Source: Sandaracinobacteroides hominis
GTDB taxonomy: Bacteria > Pseudomonadota > Alphaproteobacteria > Sphingomonadales > Sphingomonadaceae
Length of the DNA stretch: 64,000 nt
Direction of reading: 5' to 3'
Assembly (NCBI RefSeq): GCF_016464365.1
Contig: NZ_JADCUC010000001.1
Location: 248,001 to 312,000 of the forward strand
Notes under the pieces: model-generated
Seen by the model: the letters and a program-made list of their open reading frames with translations, nothing else
What the model was told of the DNA's origin: nothing
The model's database searches: none
Translations under genes and position numbers: made by a program
Shown: positions 43,189 to 52,936 of the stretch, in pieces
How the letters are laid out: each line of letters begins with the position of its first letter
Position numbering within the stretch: the stretch's first letter is position 1

Positions 43189-44403
43189 ATGTTGCAGCTT
43201 TCGCCGGAAACCATTGCCCCACTGCGCACTGCAGCCATCGCGCTTGCGCTCGTCGTCTCCGCACCCGTCTCCGCGCAGCCCGCCGGCCCACAAACGCCGC
43301 CGCTGGACCTGAGGCTGGACTGGACCCAGTTCGTTTCCTCTGCCGTCGCCGGCAGCGGCGATTTCGCCCCGCGCTATGGCGGCCGCGCGGATGTCTATGC
43401 CGATATCGACGGCGAGGGCATCGGCCTGTGGAACGGCCTCACCATCAAGGCGCAGGGCGAGTTCGTCTATGGCCGCAGCGTCAACCGCGTCGGCTCGCGC
43501 GTGCTGCTCCCGGTCAACACCGCGCTCAATTTCCCCTCGAACGACAGCGAGGATTTCGATCTTTCGGTAAACATCGTCCAGCGGATCGGCCGTGTCCGCA
43601 TCCAGGCCGGCAAGATCAACATGCTGGATCAGTCCACTGCCATCCCCATCGTCGGCGGCGGCGGCAAGGAGGGCTTCCAGCACATCGGCATCGCCTCGCC
43701 GCCGGCACTCATCGCTTCGCCCAAGATACTTGGCGCACTGGTCTCCGTCCCCGTCGGCAAGGTCGTCCTCACAGGTGGCGTCTGGGCCCCAGACGACTGG
43801 ACGAAGCAGTTTGGCCCGGGCCGCTTCTTCAGCGACGGAGTCGACGGCATGGCCGTCGTCCTCATCCCGGCGAAGATCGGCGGCAAGCAGGGTTTCCACA
43901 ATTTCAGCGTCTTCGTTACCAGCCGCCAGCGCCGCAGCGCCGACGATTTCCCCGATATCACGCTGCCGCCCATCCTCGACAATGTGCCGGTTCCCAAACG
44001 CGGTGGCGCCTATTTCAAATATGGCGTGCAGCAATATCTTTGGCAGGATCCCGCCGACCGCAAGCGCGGCTTCGGTCTGTTCGGCCATGTCGGCGTTTCG
44101 CAAGGGACGCCCGAAATCCTCAGCTGGAGCATGACCGCGGGCGCAGCTGGATCGGTCCCCTTCGCCTCGCGCCCCAGCGACACCGTCGGCCTCGGCTATT
44201 TCCGCCTGGCACTCAACAACAAGTTCATCCGTACCGTGGAACCGCTGCTCCCCCTGAAGGACGAGCAGGGCGTCGAATTCTACTATACCGCCCAGCTGAT
44301 CCCGGCCATTCGCCTCACCGGCAACATCCAGGTCGTCGATTCAGCGTTCGCGAATGCGCCGACCGCGCTCTACGCCGGCATCCGCGCCAAGACTTCCTTC
44401 TAG
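43189..44403 (+). CDS. OprB-like carbohydrate porin
   Basis: A 404-residue outer-membrane porin. The ATG at 43189, preceded by GAGGGA, opens a signal peptide ending APVSAQ near residue 30. The mature part is beta-barrel with the OprB pattern: NGLTIKAQGEFVYG, IQAGKINMLDQS, FGLFGHVGVSQGTPE, VGLGYFRLALNN, and a C-terminal GVEFYYTAQLIPAIRLTGNIQ segment. It ends in TSF with a terminal Phe for barrel assembly. It probably passes sugars or related solutes. A TonB receptor follows 179 bases downstream on the same strand, so the pair could serve one uptake route, although the gap contains its own inverted repeat. Confidence 0.85.
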   Translation: MLQLSPETIAPLRTAAIALALVVSAPVSAQPAGPQTPPLDLRLDWTQFVSSAVAGSGDFAPRYGGRADVYADIDGEGIGLWNGLTIKAQGEFVYGRSVNRVGSRVLLPVNTALNFPSNDSEDFDLSVNIVQRIGRVRIQAGKINMLDQSTAIPIVGGGGKEGFQHIGIASPPALIASPKILGALVSVPVGKVVLTGGVWAPDDWTKQFGPGRFFSDGVDGMAVVLIPAKIGGKQGFHNFSVFVTSRQRRSADDFPDITLPPILDNVPVPKRGGAYFKYGVQQYLWQDPADRKRGFGLFGHVGVSQGTPEILSWSMTAGAAGSVPFASRPSDTVGLGYFRLALNNKFIRTVEPLLPLKDEQGVEFYYTAQLIPAIRLTGNIQVVDSAFANAPTALYAGIRAKTSF

Positions 44404-44424
44404 GCCGCGCGCCGCCCCCGATAC

Positions 44425-44442
44425 TGTGACAGGATTGTCACA
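44425..44442. promoter_or_regulatory. Inverted repeat TGTGAC-N6-GTCACA, candidate operator
   Basis: A perfect 6-bp inverted repeat located 22 bases after the porin stop and about 140 bases before the TonB receptor ATG. It can also be read as two TGTNAC direct half-sites on an 11-bp period (TGTGAC at 44425, TGTCAC at 44436), which recalls a Pho box. The identity of the regulator is open. Confidence 0.4.
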
Positions 44443-44582
44443 TGCCGCGCGAAGCTGCGATGCAGCGCAGCAACTCCCTTTTCACCAACGCCTTTCCGTT
44501 TAACATTGCCCCCAGATGAACGCGAACACGCGTCACGCATGTGCCGGCTGGGGACGGCGTTACAAAAAGGGACTTGTACCAA

Positions 44583-47471
44583 ATGAAGAATCTGCTCGTG
44601 GCCTTTCTTGGCACCACGATCCTGGCGGCGCCTGCATTCGCACAAGCGCCTTCCAGCGCGACAGACGAGAACGAAGCGATCGTCGTCACCGGCTCGCGCA
44701 TCAAGCGCGTCGTACAAGACAGCCCGCTTCCGCTGCAGATCTTCACCGTCCAGGATCTGAAGCGCGACAGTATCTCCACGCCCGAGCAGTTCATCGCCTC
44801 GCTTACGGCCAACGGCACCGGCCTCGACAACCTCGCATCCAACGCCGACGTGGTCGATGGCGCCGCCCGCGGCAACAACGGCGCGTCCTCGGCCAACCTG
44901 CGCGGGCAGGGCGCCTCTGCCACCCTCATACTGCTGAACGGCCGCCGCGTTCCCGCCCATGGCCTCAACGGCGGCGTTGTCGACATCAACCAGATTCCGC
45001 TCTTCGCCATGGAGCGCGTCGAAGTCCTGAAGGACGGCGCTTCGGCCATCTACGGCACCGATGCCGTCGGCGGTGTCATCAACTTCATCACCCGCAACAA
45101 CTTTCAGGGCGTGCAGGCCCAGGGCTTCATGGACGTGACCGAAGCCGGCGGCGGCAACATCTTCCGCGGCTCGGTGATGGGCGGCTGGGGCGACCTCGAC
45201 GATGACGGCTTCAACGTGATGGCAGGGGCTTCCATCACCGAGGCGAAGGCCCTGCGCGGCGATCAGCGAAGCTTTGTGAACACCTTCCAGCCCGAACGCG
45301 GCCTGTCGCCCGATACGCGGGGAACGCCCTATGCCACCATCTTCCCCCTGGGTGTCGGTCCGAACACGCCCAACGGCACCATCATGAACGCCGCCGCCAA
45401 CGCCCCCTTCATTCCCGGAACCACGATCCGCGCCTCGGGGGGCATCAATCCGCTGGCCCTTCCGGGAGGCGCAGGCTGCAATTCTGTCGACGGCATGGAC
45501 GACTATGCGGCCGACATCTGGAACACGCCGTCGGCCGAATATGCCTGCGCCTGGGATACCGGCCGGGCCGCCGTCCTGCAGCAGCCGCAACGCACCATCA
45601 GCTATATCGGCCGCGCCACCTTCCGCACCGGAGACCATGAATTCTACGCCGAGCTGACCGGCTCCGATGCGGATGCGTCAAAGCGCTTCTCCAACCTGCA
45701 GATCACGCCAAATACCACAACGCAGAACTATGCCTATGCGCGCACGGCCTCGAACGCCGCCATCTATGATCGCGTGTTCAATTCACTGGTTGCCACCTTC
45801 CCGGTGCTGGAATCGCAGCGCGGCAAGCCGATGGCCTATCGCTGGCGCTGCATCGAATGCGGCCCGCGCGAAATCACCACCGAAACCAACACGCTGCGCT
45901 TTTCGGCCGGCGCTGACGGCCCGATCGGCTGGGGCTGGGATTATCGGGTCGGCGCCTCCTACGGCTATTCGGAATCCACCTCGACACTCGGCAATGGCTA
46001 TTATTACCGCAACACCACGCGCGACGCGAACGGCAACATCATCGCCAACGGCATCATCGATGCGCTGAACACGGGCAATATCAACGTCTTCCTGCAGCCG
46101 GGCGAAACGCAATCGGCCACCGGCATGGCACTGATCGAGGGCGCTTCGGCCAAGGGCGTGAAGCTCTATGGCGGCAAGTACGGCCTCTGGCAGCTCGATG
46201 CGTCCGCCTCCGGCGCGCTGTTCGAACTGCCCGCCGGCACCGTGCAGGCAGCGGTCGGCGTCGATCTCCGCATCGAGGACTATAATTTCAACGGCGATTC
46301 CCGCGCCGCCATCGCCCGCCCGGTCATCATCGCCGCTCCGTTCGACGATGTGAACGCGCTCGCCGGCGCCTCGCGGACGGTGAAGGCCGTTTATGGCGAA
46401 GTGCTGGTGCCAGTCTTCAAGGGCTTCGAACTGACCGGCGCCCTGCGGCTCGACGATTACAGCGGCTTCGGAACGACCACCAACCCGAAGATCTCCGCGA
46501 AATATCGCCCGATCCAGCAGATCATGTTCCGCGGTTCCTACAACACCAGCTTCCGCGTGCCGAACTTCAACCAGCTCTACAACGGCACCACCGTCTCGCT
46601 CTACACCGGCCTCGATCTCGTCGATCCGACGACCTGCCCCGGCGGTCGCCCGGATTCGGCAGTCCCCGGCTGCACCCCCATCCGTCCGGACATCCTCACC
46701 GGCGGCAATGCCTCGCTACAGCCGGAAACCGCCGAGCAATTCTCGTTCGGCGTGGTCTTCGAACCCACCTCCAACATATTCGTCTCGCTCGACTGGTGGA
46801 AGATCGACCGCTCCAACAACATCCAGGTCACGCCGCTGCAGGACATGGTCGACAACTATTCCGACTTCGAGGACAAGTTCATCCGCGATGCTGGCGGCAA
46901 CATCATCGCCGTCGACCGCCGCTGGATGAACGCCGGCGGCACCCAGACCGAGGGCATCGAAGTGACGGCGCGCGCCAATGCAGATCTCTGGGGCGGAAAT
47001 ATCGGCTTCGGGCTCGATGGCAGCTATCTGCTGAAGAAGAAGTCGAAGCTCTCCCCCGGTGCGGACTGGGGCGTCAGCGAAGTCGGCCGCTACACCCTGT
47101 CCGGCGACCTCGGGCTTCGCTGGAAGCACAACATGTTCGTCACCTACCAGAACGGCCCGTGGAACGGCTCGATCTCGCAGATCTTCCGCAAGGGCTACAC
47201 CAACTCGGTGCTGCCGGGCGTGGCGGCCGGCCGTGTCTCGCCGCCGGACGTTGTGGAAACGACGTCCAACTATGTCATCTACAACATGTCGGTCGGCTAC
47301 GAGTTCAACGAGAATCTGCAGCTTACCGCAGGCGTGAAGAACCTGTTCGACAAAGACCCGCCGTTCGCTGTCAACTACGACAGCAACCTGGGTTCGGGCA
47401 GCAGCTGGGAACCGCGCGTCGCCGATCCGCGCGGCCGTTCCTATACGCTGAACGTGCAGTTCACCTTCTGA
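44583..47471 (+). CDS. TonB-dependent receptor
   Basis: A 962-residue outer-membrane receptor. The ATG at 44583 follows AAAAAGGGA and opens a signal peptide ending APAFAQ near residue 21. A TonB-box-like stretch EAIVVTGSRIKR lies near residue 31. The plug has ANLRGQGASATLILLNGRRV, then VERVEVLKDGASAIYGTDAV written here from MERVEVLKDG and ASAIYGTDAVGGVINF, near residues 155-180. The barrel ends LNVQFTF with the terminal Phe. No N-terminal carboxypeptidase-like domain is present, unlike the receptor at 3530. The substrate is unknown; proximity to an OprB-like porin hints at carbohydrates. Confidence 0.94.
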   Translation: MKNLLVAFLGTTILAAPAFAQAPSSATDENEAIVVTGSRIKRVVQDSPLPLQIFTVQDLKRDSISTPEQFIASLTANGTGLDNLASNADVVDGAARGNNGASSANLRGQGASATLILLNGRRVPAHGLNGGVVDINQIPLFAMERVEVLKDGASAIYGTDAVGGVINFITRNNFQGVQAQGFMDVTEAGGGNIFRGSVMGGWGDLDDDGFNVMAGASITEAKALRGDQRSFVNTFQPERGLSPDTRGTPYATIFPLGVGPNTPNGTIMNAAANAPFIPGTTIRASGGINPLALPGGAGCNSVDGMDDYAADIWNTPSAEYACAWDTGRAAVLQQPQRTISYIGRATFRTGDHEFYAELTGSDADASKRFSNLQITPNTTTQNYAYARTASNAAIYDRVFNSLVATFPVLESQRGKPMAYRWRCIECGPREITTETNTLRFSAGADGPIGWGWDYRVGASYGYSESTSTLGNGYYYRNTTRDANGNIIANGIIDALNTGNINVFLQPGETQSATGMALIEGASAKGVKLYGGKYGLWQLDASASGALFELPAGTVQAAVGVDLRIEDYNFNGDSRAAIARPVIIAAPFDDVNALAGASRTVKAVYGEVLVPVFKGFELTGALRLDDYSGFGTTTNPKISAKYRPIQQIMFRGSYNTSFRVPNFNQLYNGTTVSLYTGLDLVDPTTCPGGRPDSAVPGCTPIRPDILTGGNASLQPETAEQFSFGVVFEPTSNIFVSLDWWKIDRSNNIQVTPLQDMVDNYSDFEDKFIRDAGGNIIAVDRRWMNAGGTQTEGIEVTARANADLWGGNIGFGLDGSYLLKKKSKLSPGADWGVSEVGRYTLSGDLGLRWKHNMFVTYQNGPWNGSISQIFRKGYTNSVLPGVAAGRVSPPDVVETTSNYVIYNMSVGYEFNENLQLTAGVKNLFDKDPPFAVNYDSNLGSGSSWEPRVADPRGRSYTLNVQFTF

Positions 47472-47480
47472 TCCGAAACG

Positions 47481-47503
47481 GGGGCCGGCCTCGCCGGCCC
47501 CCG
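47481..47503. terminator. Strong GC hairpin between convergent genes
   Basis: GGGGGCCGGC at 47481-47490 and GCCGGCCCCC at 47494-47503 form a perfect 10-bp stem with a CTC loop. It lies between the receptor stop and the convergent SHOCT-gene stop at 47505. No U-tract follows on either strand, so it may act bidirectionally with Rho or protect the 3' ends. Confidence 0.6.
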
Positions 47504-47504
47504 A

Positions 47505-47813
47505 TCAGGCCAGCCGCTCCTTCACCTTCGCGGCAAACTCTGTGTCGGTCAGGATGCCGGCGTCATGCGCCACCGCCAGCTTGCGCAGCGCGTCCAGCAA
47601 ATCTCCCGCAGGTGCAGCCGCCGCCGCGTCTCCGCCACCGACGGCGGCCATCTTCTCTGCATGTGCCAGCTCGGCGGCATGCGCCTTCGCCATCTGCTTT
47701 TCGGCAGAGCTTCCGGCCACCGCAGTCGCCGTCTTGGTGATGATGGCGGTGCGCGCAGCCGTTCCAGCCGCCCGCCCAAACAGGCTTGGCCGCCCGCGTC
47801 TTGAACCCAGCAT
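47505..47813 (-). CDS. SHOCT domain protein
   Basis: A 102-residue protein. A basic N-terminus (MLGSRRGRPSLFGRAAGTAART) and a charged Ala-rich middle are followed by a C-terminal SHOCT motif (LLDALRKLAVAHDAGILTDTEF, residues about 72-93, shown to 22 residues as LLDALRKLAV and AHDAGILTDTEF), a short helical module usually at protein ends. It lies 10 bases downstream of the DUF6325-like gene on the same strand. A similar SHOCT plus DUF6325 pairing is known to me from other bacteria. Function is unknown. Confidence 0.78.
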   Translation of the reverse strand: MLGSRRGRPSLFGRAAGTAARTAIITKTATAVAGSSAEKQMAKAHAAELAHAEKMAAVGGGDAAAAAPAGDLLDALRKLAVAHDAGILTDTEFAAKVKERLA

Positions 47814-47823
47814 ATGTCTCTCC

Positions 47824-48267
47824 TCAGATCGCGTCGGCGATGGCGGTCAGGGTTGCCCGTGCCTGATCCACCGTATCGCCGGAAATACGCTCGGAAACCA
47901 GAAGCTCTCCCCCGGCCGCGCGCACAGCATCGGAAAAGCGCGTCGCCCAGATATGCTCCACCAATAGCGCCGCAACCGTCGTCGACGGCTCCAGGCTGTC
48001 GGCCACATCCATCAGATCGGCTTCCGACATCAGCCCGCGCACGTCCCCCGTCAGTTCGCGCAGCGCATCGGCCACGTCCTCCGGCAGTTCCTGCATTTCC
48101 AGAATCACCGATTCGCCGGCCGCATCCTTCATCACGACTGCCAGATCCAGCAGCCGGATCAGCCCCTTGTCGACAAGATCCGAAACCGCCGATGCAATGT
48201 CGCCATTGAAGCGGTTGCCGTCAAAACCCAGCAACAGGAATTCCACCGGTCCGATAGGTGACGTCAT
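47824..48267 (-). CDS. DUF6325-like (DUF1269-related) protein
   Basis: A 147-residue protein with the pattern GPVEFLLLGFDGNRFNGDIA, then VDKGLIRLLDLAVVMKD, and a C-terminal segment HIWATRFSDAVRAAGGELL. This matches the DUF6325 family, related to DUF1269 membrane-associated stress proteins but without predicted membrane helices. It is followed by the SHOCT gene and preceded, 73 bases upstream, by a universal stress protein gene on the same strand, so a stress-linked role is a reasonable inference only. Confidence 0.72.
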   Translation of the reverse strand: MTSPIGPVEFLLLGFDGNRFNGDIASAVSDLVDKGLIRLLDLAVVMKDAAGESVILEMQELPEDVADALRELTGDVRGLMSEADLMDVADSLEPSTTVAALLVEHIWATRFSDAVRAAGGELLVSERISGDTVDQARATLTAIADAI

Positions 48268-48340
48268 CGACTTCTCCTCTTCCAGCTTCCGCTAGCACCC
48301 GTATGAGCCGGTTCGGCGACGCCAGTGCCCCATCAGAGGA

Positions 48341-49156
48341 TCAGTGCGCCATCATCAAGGCGACATCGCTGTTGCCCAGCAAGCGCCGTGTCACCCCGCC
48401 CAGCAGGAATTCCATCGCACGGCTGCGGCCATAGCCGCCCATCACCACCAGCCCGGAACCAAGCTCCCGCGCCGTCGCCAGCAGCGTATCCGAAGTCGAA
48501 CCGCCCGCAGCCGTCCGTTCATGCAGCTCTGCCTTGATCCCATGCCGCGACAGATAGGCGGCAACCGCGAGCGGCGGGAAATCGCCCTCTCCCGGCGGAT
48601 CGATGGTGACGATATCCACCCGCGCCGCCTTCGCCAGCAGCGGCACCGAGCGCTTCACCGCATGCGCGGCTTCCTTGGTCGGCTTCCACGCCACCAGCAC
48701 CGGATTCTCCAGCTGCAGCCGCGAGGCGCCGTGCGGCACCGCCAGCACCGGCGCATCGGCATGCGTCACCACGGCGGCCAGCGCATGCGCCAGCTCCCGG
48801 TCATTGGCGCCGGCCATCGTCATCACGATCGCATCCGACAGCAGCGAGCGGTCGACCAGCGTCTGCGACGGATCGCCCATCGTCTCGACAAAGCTGTAGG
48901 AAACGCCTTCGCCCTTCAGCCGCGCCCCCAGCTTCTGCCGCTCGTCCTCGGCGCGCTTCGCTTCATCCTCGACAAGCTGAACCACCATGGCGGCACCGCC
49001 CGCGAAGCCGGATTGATCGGCGCCCAGGAAGGCCGGAACCCGCCGCGTCTGCAGGCATTCCAGATGCCCGTCCAGAAAGCGCACCAGATCCAGCGCACCC
49101 TGCAGGCGGGATTCGAAATGCGGGTCATCGCCCACGTGCAGCAGAATCGATTTCAT
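48341..49156 (-). CDS. Tandem-domain universal stress protein
   Basis: A 271-residue UspA-like protein with two Usp domains. The first (residues 1-140) starts MKSILLHVGDDP and lacks a clear ATP loop. The second (about 150-271) ends with the ATP-binding loop GGYGRSRAMEFLLGG, of the G-x2-G-x9-G type, followed by VTRRLL. Double-domain Usp proteins respond to stress and starvation. It is the first gene of a run with the DUF6325 and SHOCT genes and lies 81 bases downstream of fahA on the same strand. Confidence 0.88.
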   Translation of the reverse strand: MKSILLHVGDDPHFESRLQGALDLVRFLDGHLECLQTRRVPAFLGADQSGFAGGAAMVVQLVEDEAKRAEDERQKLGARLKGEGVSYSFVETMGDPSQTLVDRSLLSDAIVMTMAGANDRELAHALAAVVTHADAPVLAVPHGASRLQLENPVLVAWKPTKEAAHAVKRSVPLLAKAARVDIVTIDPPGEGDFPPLAVAAYLSRHGIKAELHERTAAGGSTSDTLLATARELGSGLVVMGGYGRSRAMEFLLGGVTRRLLGNSDVALMMAH

Positions 49157-49237
49157 CTTCGCCCTCGCTTTCCCGCTTTCAGTGGCGGCGAGTGTGCCCC
49201 GCCGCCTTGATCGCCGTCAAACATTAAGGGGAAAAGG

Positions 49238-50530
49238 CTAGTCGATAACCTCGCCAATACAGTCGCCGAAGCCGATGGTCGCAAACCCCGCGCGCCGCGC
49301 CTCGGCCGAAATCCGCAACCTGTCGCCAGCCTGCAGGAAGGTCCGCGTCTCCCCGTTCGGCAGCACAAGCGGCGTCTTGCCGCCGCTCGTCAGCTCCAGC
49401 AGCGAGCCTTCCTCGCCAACCTCCGCTCCAGAGATCGTGCCGGTGCCAAACAGGTCACCCGCCTGCAGGTTACAGCCGCCAACCGTGTGGTGCGCCAACA
49501 TCTGCTGCACTGTCCAGTAAAGCGCCTGCGAACTTCCGCCCGACAGCCGATGCTCCGGCAAATCGGCATCCCGCATTGCTTTCGTCTGCAGCCAGACGCC
49601 CAGTTCCAGCGACAGCCCGCCATGCGCCTGATCGTCCGCATCGGCCAGATAGGGAAGCGGCGCCGGATCGCCCTCGGCACGCGCAAAGGCCGGCCCCCGG
49701 AACGGCGCCATTGCTTCCGGCGTCACGATCCACGGGCTCACCGTCGTCATGAAATTCTTCGCCAGAAACGGCCCCAGCGGCTGATATTCCCAGCCCTGCA
49801 CATCACGCGCAGACCAGTCGTTTAATAGGCAAAATCCAGCGATATGCTCATGCGCCTCGGCAATCGAAACGGGAGTGCCCAGCGCATTCCCCGGCCCCAC
49901 CCACACGCCGATTTCCAGCTCCAGATCCAGCCGCTCGGTAGGGCCGAAGCACGGCGTATCCCCGCCCGGCAACTGCCCCAGCGGCCGCTTCACCGGCGTC
50001 CCCGTCAACACCACCGAAGAGGCCCGGCCATGATAGCCGATCGGCACATATTTATAGTTGGGCAGCAAGGGATTATCCGGCCGAAACAGGCTGCCCACCT
50101 TCATCGCATGATAAATGCCGGCATAGAAATCGGTGTAGTCTCCCACCTCGCAGGGAAGGTACATGTCGACCACCGTGTGCTGCACAAGGAAAGGCTCGGT
50201 GACCTCGCGCTGCGTCTCGTCGGTCAGCAGCGCGAACAGCGCATGGCGCAGCTCCCGCCGCACTTCGGCCCCCAGCGCCAGCAGCTCGTTCAGCCGCTCG
50301 CGGGTGAACTCCTCCAGATGCTCCAGCCCCGGCAACAGCCCGGCCTCCAGCACGCCGGCCAGATCGAGCACAAAGCCGCCGATAGCCACGCCGGCGCGCG
50401 GGCCACCATGCCCGTCCGCAAACAGTCCCAGCGGCAGGTTCTGCACCGGAAAGTTCGGATGCCCGTCGGCGCCGTCCACCCAGCAACGGGCGTTCACATC
50501 ATGCGTATGATCGATTGCCCACCAGCTCAT
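49238..50530 (-). CDS. fahA: Fumarylacetoacetase
   Basis: A 430-residue enzyme that cleaves fumarylacetoacetate to fumarate and acetoacetate, the last step of tyrosine and phenylalanine catabolism. Conserved parts are [18 protein letters not shown] near residue 125, [31 protein letters not shown], and [23 protein letters not shown] with the metal-binding Asp and Glu residues. The ATG at 50530 overlaps the hmgA stop (ATGA), so translation is coupled. Maleylacetoacetate isomerase is not nearby. Confidence 0.96.
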   Translation of the reverse strand: MSWWAIDHTHDVNARCWVDGADGHPNFPVQNLPLGLFADGHGGPRAGVAIGGFVLDLAGVLEAGLLPGLEHLEEFTRERLNELLALGAEVRRELRHALFALLTDETQREVTEPFLVQHTVVDMYLPCEVGDYTDFYAGIYHAMKVGSLFRPDNPLLPNYKYVPIGYHGRASSVVLTGTPVKRPLGQLPGGDTPCFGPTERLDLELEIGVWVGPGNALGTPVSIAEAHEHIAGFCLLNDWSARDVQGWEYQPLGPFLAKNFMTTVSPWIVTPEAMAPFRGPAFARAEGDPAPLPYLADADDQAHGGLSLELGVWLQTKAMRDADLPEHRLSGGSSQALYWTVQQMLAHHTVGGCNLQAGDLFGTGTISGAEVGEEGSLLELTSGGKTPLVLPNGETRTFLQAGDRLRISAEARRAGFATIGFGDCIGEVID

Positions 50531-51792
50531 GCTTTTGAAAATCCCTGCCAAACATCGTCATAGCCCTGCTGCCGCAGCGGCGTCTCATGGCCCCAGCGCG
50601 TCAGCCGGAACGGCCTCACCGTCTCGAACATGAAGGCAAGCCCCGCGTCAAACTTCTGCGGCCGCAAATCCGCCGCGCTGGCCTTTTCCCAGCTCGCCAC
50701 ATCCGGCCCGTGCGCCGACATCCGGTTGTGCAACGACCCGCCGCCCGGCACAAATCCGCCGCCTTCCTTCGCGTCATATTCGCCCGAGATCAGCCCCATA
50801 TACTCGCTCATCACGTTGCGATGGAACCAGGGCGGCCGGAACGTATCCTCCGCCACCATCCAGCGGCTGGGGAAGATCACGAAATCGCAGTTCGCCACGC
50901 CCGGCTGCCCGGAAGGCGAGGTAAGCACGGTGAAGATCGACGGATCGGGATGGTCGAAACTCACCGTCCCCATCGTGTTGAACCGCGCCAGATCATAGCT
51001 CCACGGCACCAGATTGCCGTGCCAGGCCACCACATCAAACGGGCTGTGGGGCAGGGCGGTTTCCCAGAACTGCCCGCCGAGCTTCACCACGATCTGCGTC
51101 GGCGCATCCGGCTCCGTGCGTGCGGCAGGTGACAAAAAATCCCGCGCATTCGCCAGCCCGTTAGAGCCGATCGGCCCCAGATCAGGCAAGCGGAACAAAG
51201 CCCCGTGATTCTCCAGAACATAGCCACGCGAAGGCCCGTCCACATCCATCCGGAACCGGCAGCCGCGCGGCACCAGCGCCACATGTCCCGGCGGCACCGT
51301 CATGGCGCCGAACTCGGTGACGATCTCCAGCGCCCCCGCCTGCGGCACAAACAGCATCTCGCCGTCGAAACTGGCAAAGGCACGCCCGGTCATCGAGCGG
51401 TTGCAGGCATACAGGTGCACTGAAACGCCTGTGGCTTCCTCCGCAGAGCCATTGCCCGCCAAGGTGTGCAAGCCGTCCAGCCAGTCCGCGCCATGCTCCG
51501 GCAGCGGCAGCGGGCTCCAGCGCAGCCGGTTCGGCGTCAGCACTCCGTCCGCGAACGGCGGCGCCTGCACGCCACCCGCCGCCAGCGGCCGATATTCGCC
51601 ATGCATGGCGCTCGGCAGCCGGCGATACAGCCAGCTGCGCCGGTTCTCGTGCCGGGGCGCGGTGAACGCCGTTCCGGAAAACTGCTCGGCAAACAAGCCC
51701 AGCGGCGGCCGCTGCGGCGAATTCCGCCCCACCGGCAAGGCGCCCGCGATTTCCTCCGACTGCAGCTCCGAACCGAAGCCGGTCAAATCCAC
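50527..51792 (-). CDS. hmgA: Homogentisate 1,2-dioxygenase
   Basis: A 421-residue non-heme iron dioxygenase that opens the aromatic ring of homogentisate to maleylacetoacetate. Conserved features are LPSAMHGEY near residue 60, [21 protein letters not shown], the metal-site region [23 protein letters not shown] near residue 325 (split as [13 protein letters not shown] and [10 protein letters not shown]), and [12 protein letters not shown] near residue 360. The start codon is GTG at 51792. It lies 7 bases after hppD and overlaps fahA by 4 bases. Confidence 0.97.
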   Translation of the reverse strand: MDLTGFGSELQSEEIAGALPVGRNSPQRPPLGLFAEQFSGTAFTAPRHENRRSWLYRRLPSAMHGEYRPLAAGGVQAPPFADGVLTPNRLRWSPLPLPEHGADWLDGLHTLAGNGSAEEATGVSVHLYACNRSMTGRAFASFDGEMLFVPQAGALEIVTEFGAMTVPPGHVALVPRGCRFRMDVDGPSRGYVLENHGALFRLPDLGPIGSNGLANARDFLSPAARTEPDAPTQIVVKLGGQFWETALPHSPFDVVAWHGNLVPWSYDLARFNTMGTVSFDHPDPSIFTVLTSPSGQPGVANCDFVIFPSRWMVAEDTFRPPWFHRNVMSEYMGLISGEYDAKEGGGFVPGGGSLHNRMSAHGPDVASWEKASAADLRPQKFDAGLAFMFETVRPFRLTRWGHETPLRQQGYDDVWQGFSKA

Positions 51793-51799
51793 GACTGCC

Positions 51800-52891
51800 T
51801 CACGAGCGCATGCCGGCGGGGATCACGCCGCGGCGCATCTGGTCCAGTTCCAGCGATTCGAACAGCGCCTTGAAATTGCCCTCTCCAAAGCCGTCATTGC
51901 CCTTGCGCTGGATGATCTCGAAGAAGATCGGCCCCACCATATTCTCGGTGAAGATCTGCAGCAGCAGCCCGCCGCCCGTCTCCGGCGCGCCATCGATCAG
52001 GATGCGCCGCTTGCGCATTTCCTCGATGTCGTGGCCATGGCCCGGCAGGCGCTTGTCGATCAGGTCGAAATAGGTGTCGGGCGAATCCTGGAAGGCGATG
52101 CCATTGGCCTTCAGCGTATCCACCGTCTTGAAAATGTCGTCGGTCGCCAGCGCGATATGCTGGATTCCCTCGCCATTATAGGCCTTCAGGAATTCCTCGA
52201 TCTGGCTGTGTTCGTCCTGGCTTTCGTTCAGCGGAATGCGGATCTTGTCGTCCGGCGCGGTCATCGCCTTGGAAAACAGACCCGTCGCCTGCCCCTGAAT
52301 GTCGAAATAGCGGATCTCGCGGAAGCCAAAGATGCGCTCGTAGTAATCCGCCCAGGTTGCCATCTGCCCGCGGCCGACATTGTGCGTCAGGTGATCCAGC
52401 GTATGCAGGCCCACGCTGCGGTCGTCGCGCTTCGCACCGGGCACCGCCACGAAGTCCACATCATAGATTTCCGCCGCTCCATAGCGGTCCACCAGATAGA
52501 GATTGGCGCCGCCGATGCCCTTGATGGCGGGAATGTTCAGCTCCATCGGGCCAAGCTTGCCGGTCACCGGTTCGGCACCACGCTTCAGCGCTTCGTCAAA
52601 GGCAAGGCGCGCATCCTTCACCCGAAACGCCATCGCATTGGCGCTCGGCCCGCGCTTGGCGCGAAACTCGGCCACCTGACCTTCCGGCTCGAAGTTCAGC
52701 AGAAAGTTGATGTCGCCCTGCGTATAGCGGCGGACATCCTTCGACCGGTGCGTCGCCACATGGGTGAAGCCCAGCTTCTCGAACAGGTCGGCCAGGCCTT
52801 GCGGGTTCGGCCCGGTGAATTCGACGAACTCAAATCCGTCGAGCCCCATGAAATTCTCGACAGGCGGGATATGCTTTGCTGCGCTGGCCAT
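51800..52891 (-). CDS. hppD: 4-hydroxyphenylpyruvate dioxygenase
   Basis: A 363-residue Fe(II) dioxygenase that converts 4-hydroxyphenylpyruvate to homogentisate. The ATG at 52891 follows AGGAG with a spacing of 8. The N-terminal domain begins [19 protein letters not shown]. The iron ligands are His in [11 protein letters not shown] (residue about 177), His in [11 protein letters not shown] (about 256) and Glu in [14 protein letters not shown] (about 336). It is the first gene of hppD-hmgA-fahA, with a MarR-type regulator gene 41 bases upstream in the same orientation. Confidence 0.97.
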   Translation of the reverse strand: MASAAKHIPPVENFMGLDGFEFVEFTGPNPQGLADLFEKLGFTHVATHRSKDVRRYTQGDINFLLNFEPEGQVAEFRAKRGPSANAMAFRVKDARLAFDEALKRGAEPVTGKLGPMELNIPAIKGIGGANLYLVDRYGAAEIYDVDFVAVPGAKRDDRSVGLHTLDHLTHNVGRGQMATWADYYERIFGFREIRYFDIQGQATGLFSKAMTAPDDKIRIPLNESQDEHSQIEEFLKAYNGEGIQHIALATDDIFKTVDTLKANGIAFQDSPDTYFDLIDKRLPGHGHDIEEMRKRRILIDGAPETGGGLLLQIFTENMVGPIFFEIIQRKGNDGFGEGNFKALFESLELDQMRRGVIPAGMRS

Positions 52892-52922
52892 CGAACTCGC
52901 TCCTGAATTTATGGCCGATATA

Positions 52923-52936
52923 GTAACATCGGTTAC
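52923..52936. promoter_or_regulatory. Candidate MarR-type operator GTAAC-N4-GTTAC
   Basis: A perfect 5-bp inverted repeat, GTAACATCGGTTAC, overlapping the stop codon of the MarR gene and 32 bases upstream of the hppD start. Placement at the hppD promoter next to a MarR gene suggests it is that regulator's binding site. Not tested. Confidence 0.45.

Noticed and set aside
44425-44442. CRP/FNR site
   Set aside because: The spacing between TGTGA and TCACA is eight bases instead of the six of the CRP consensus, so I list it only as an unassigned inverted repeat.
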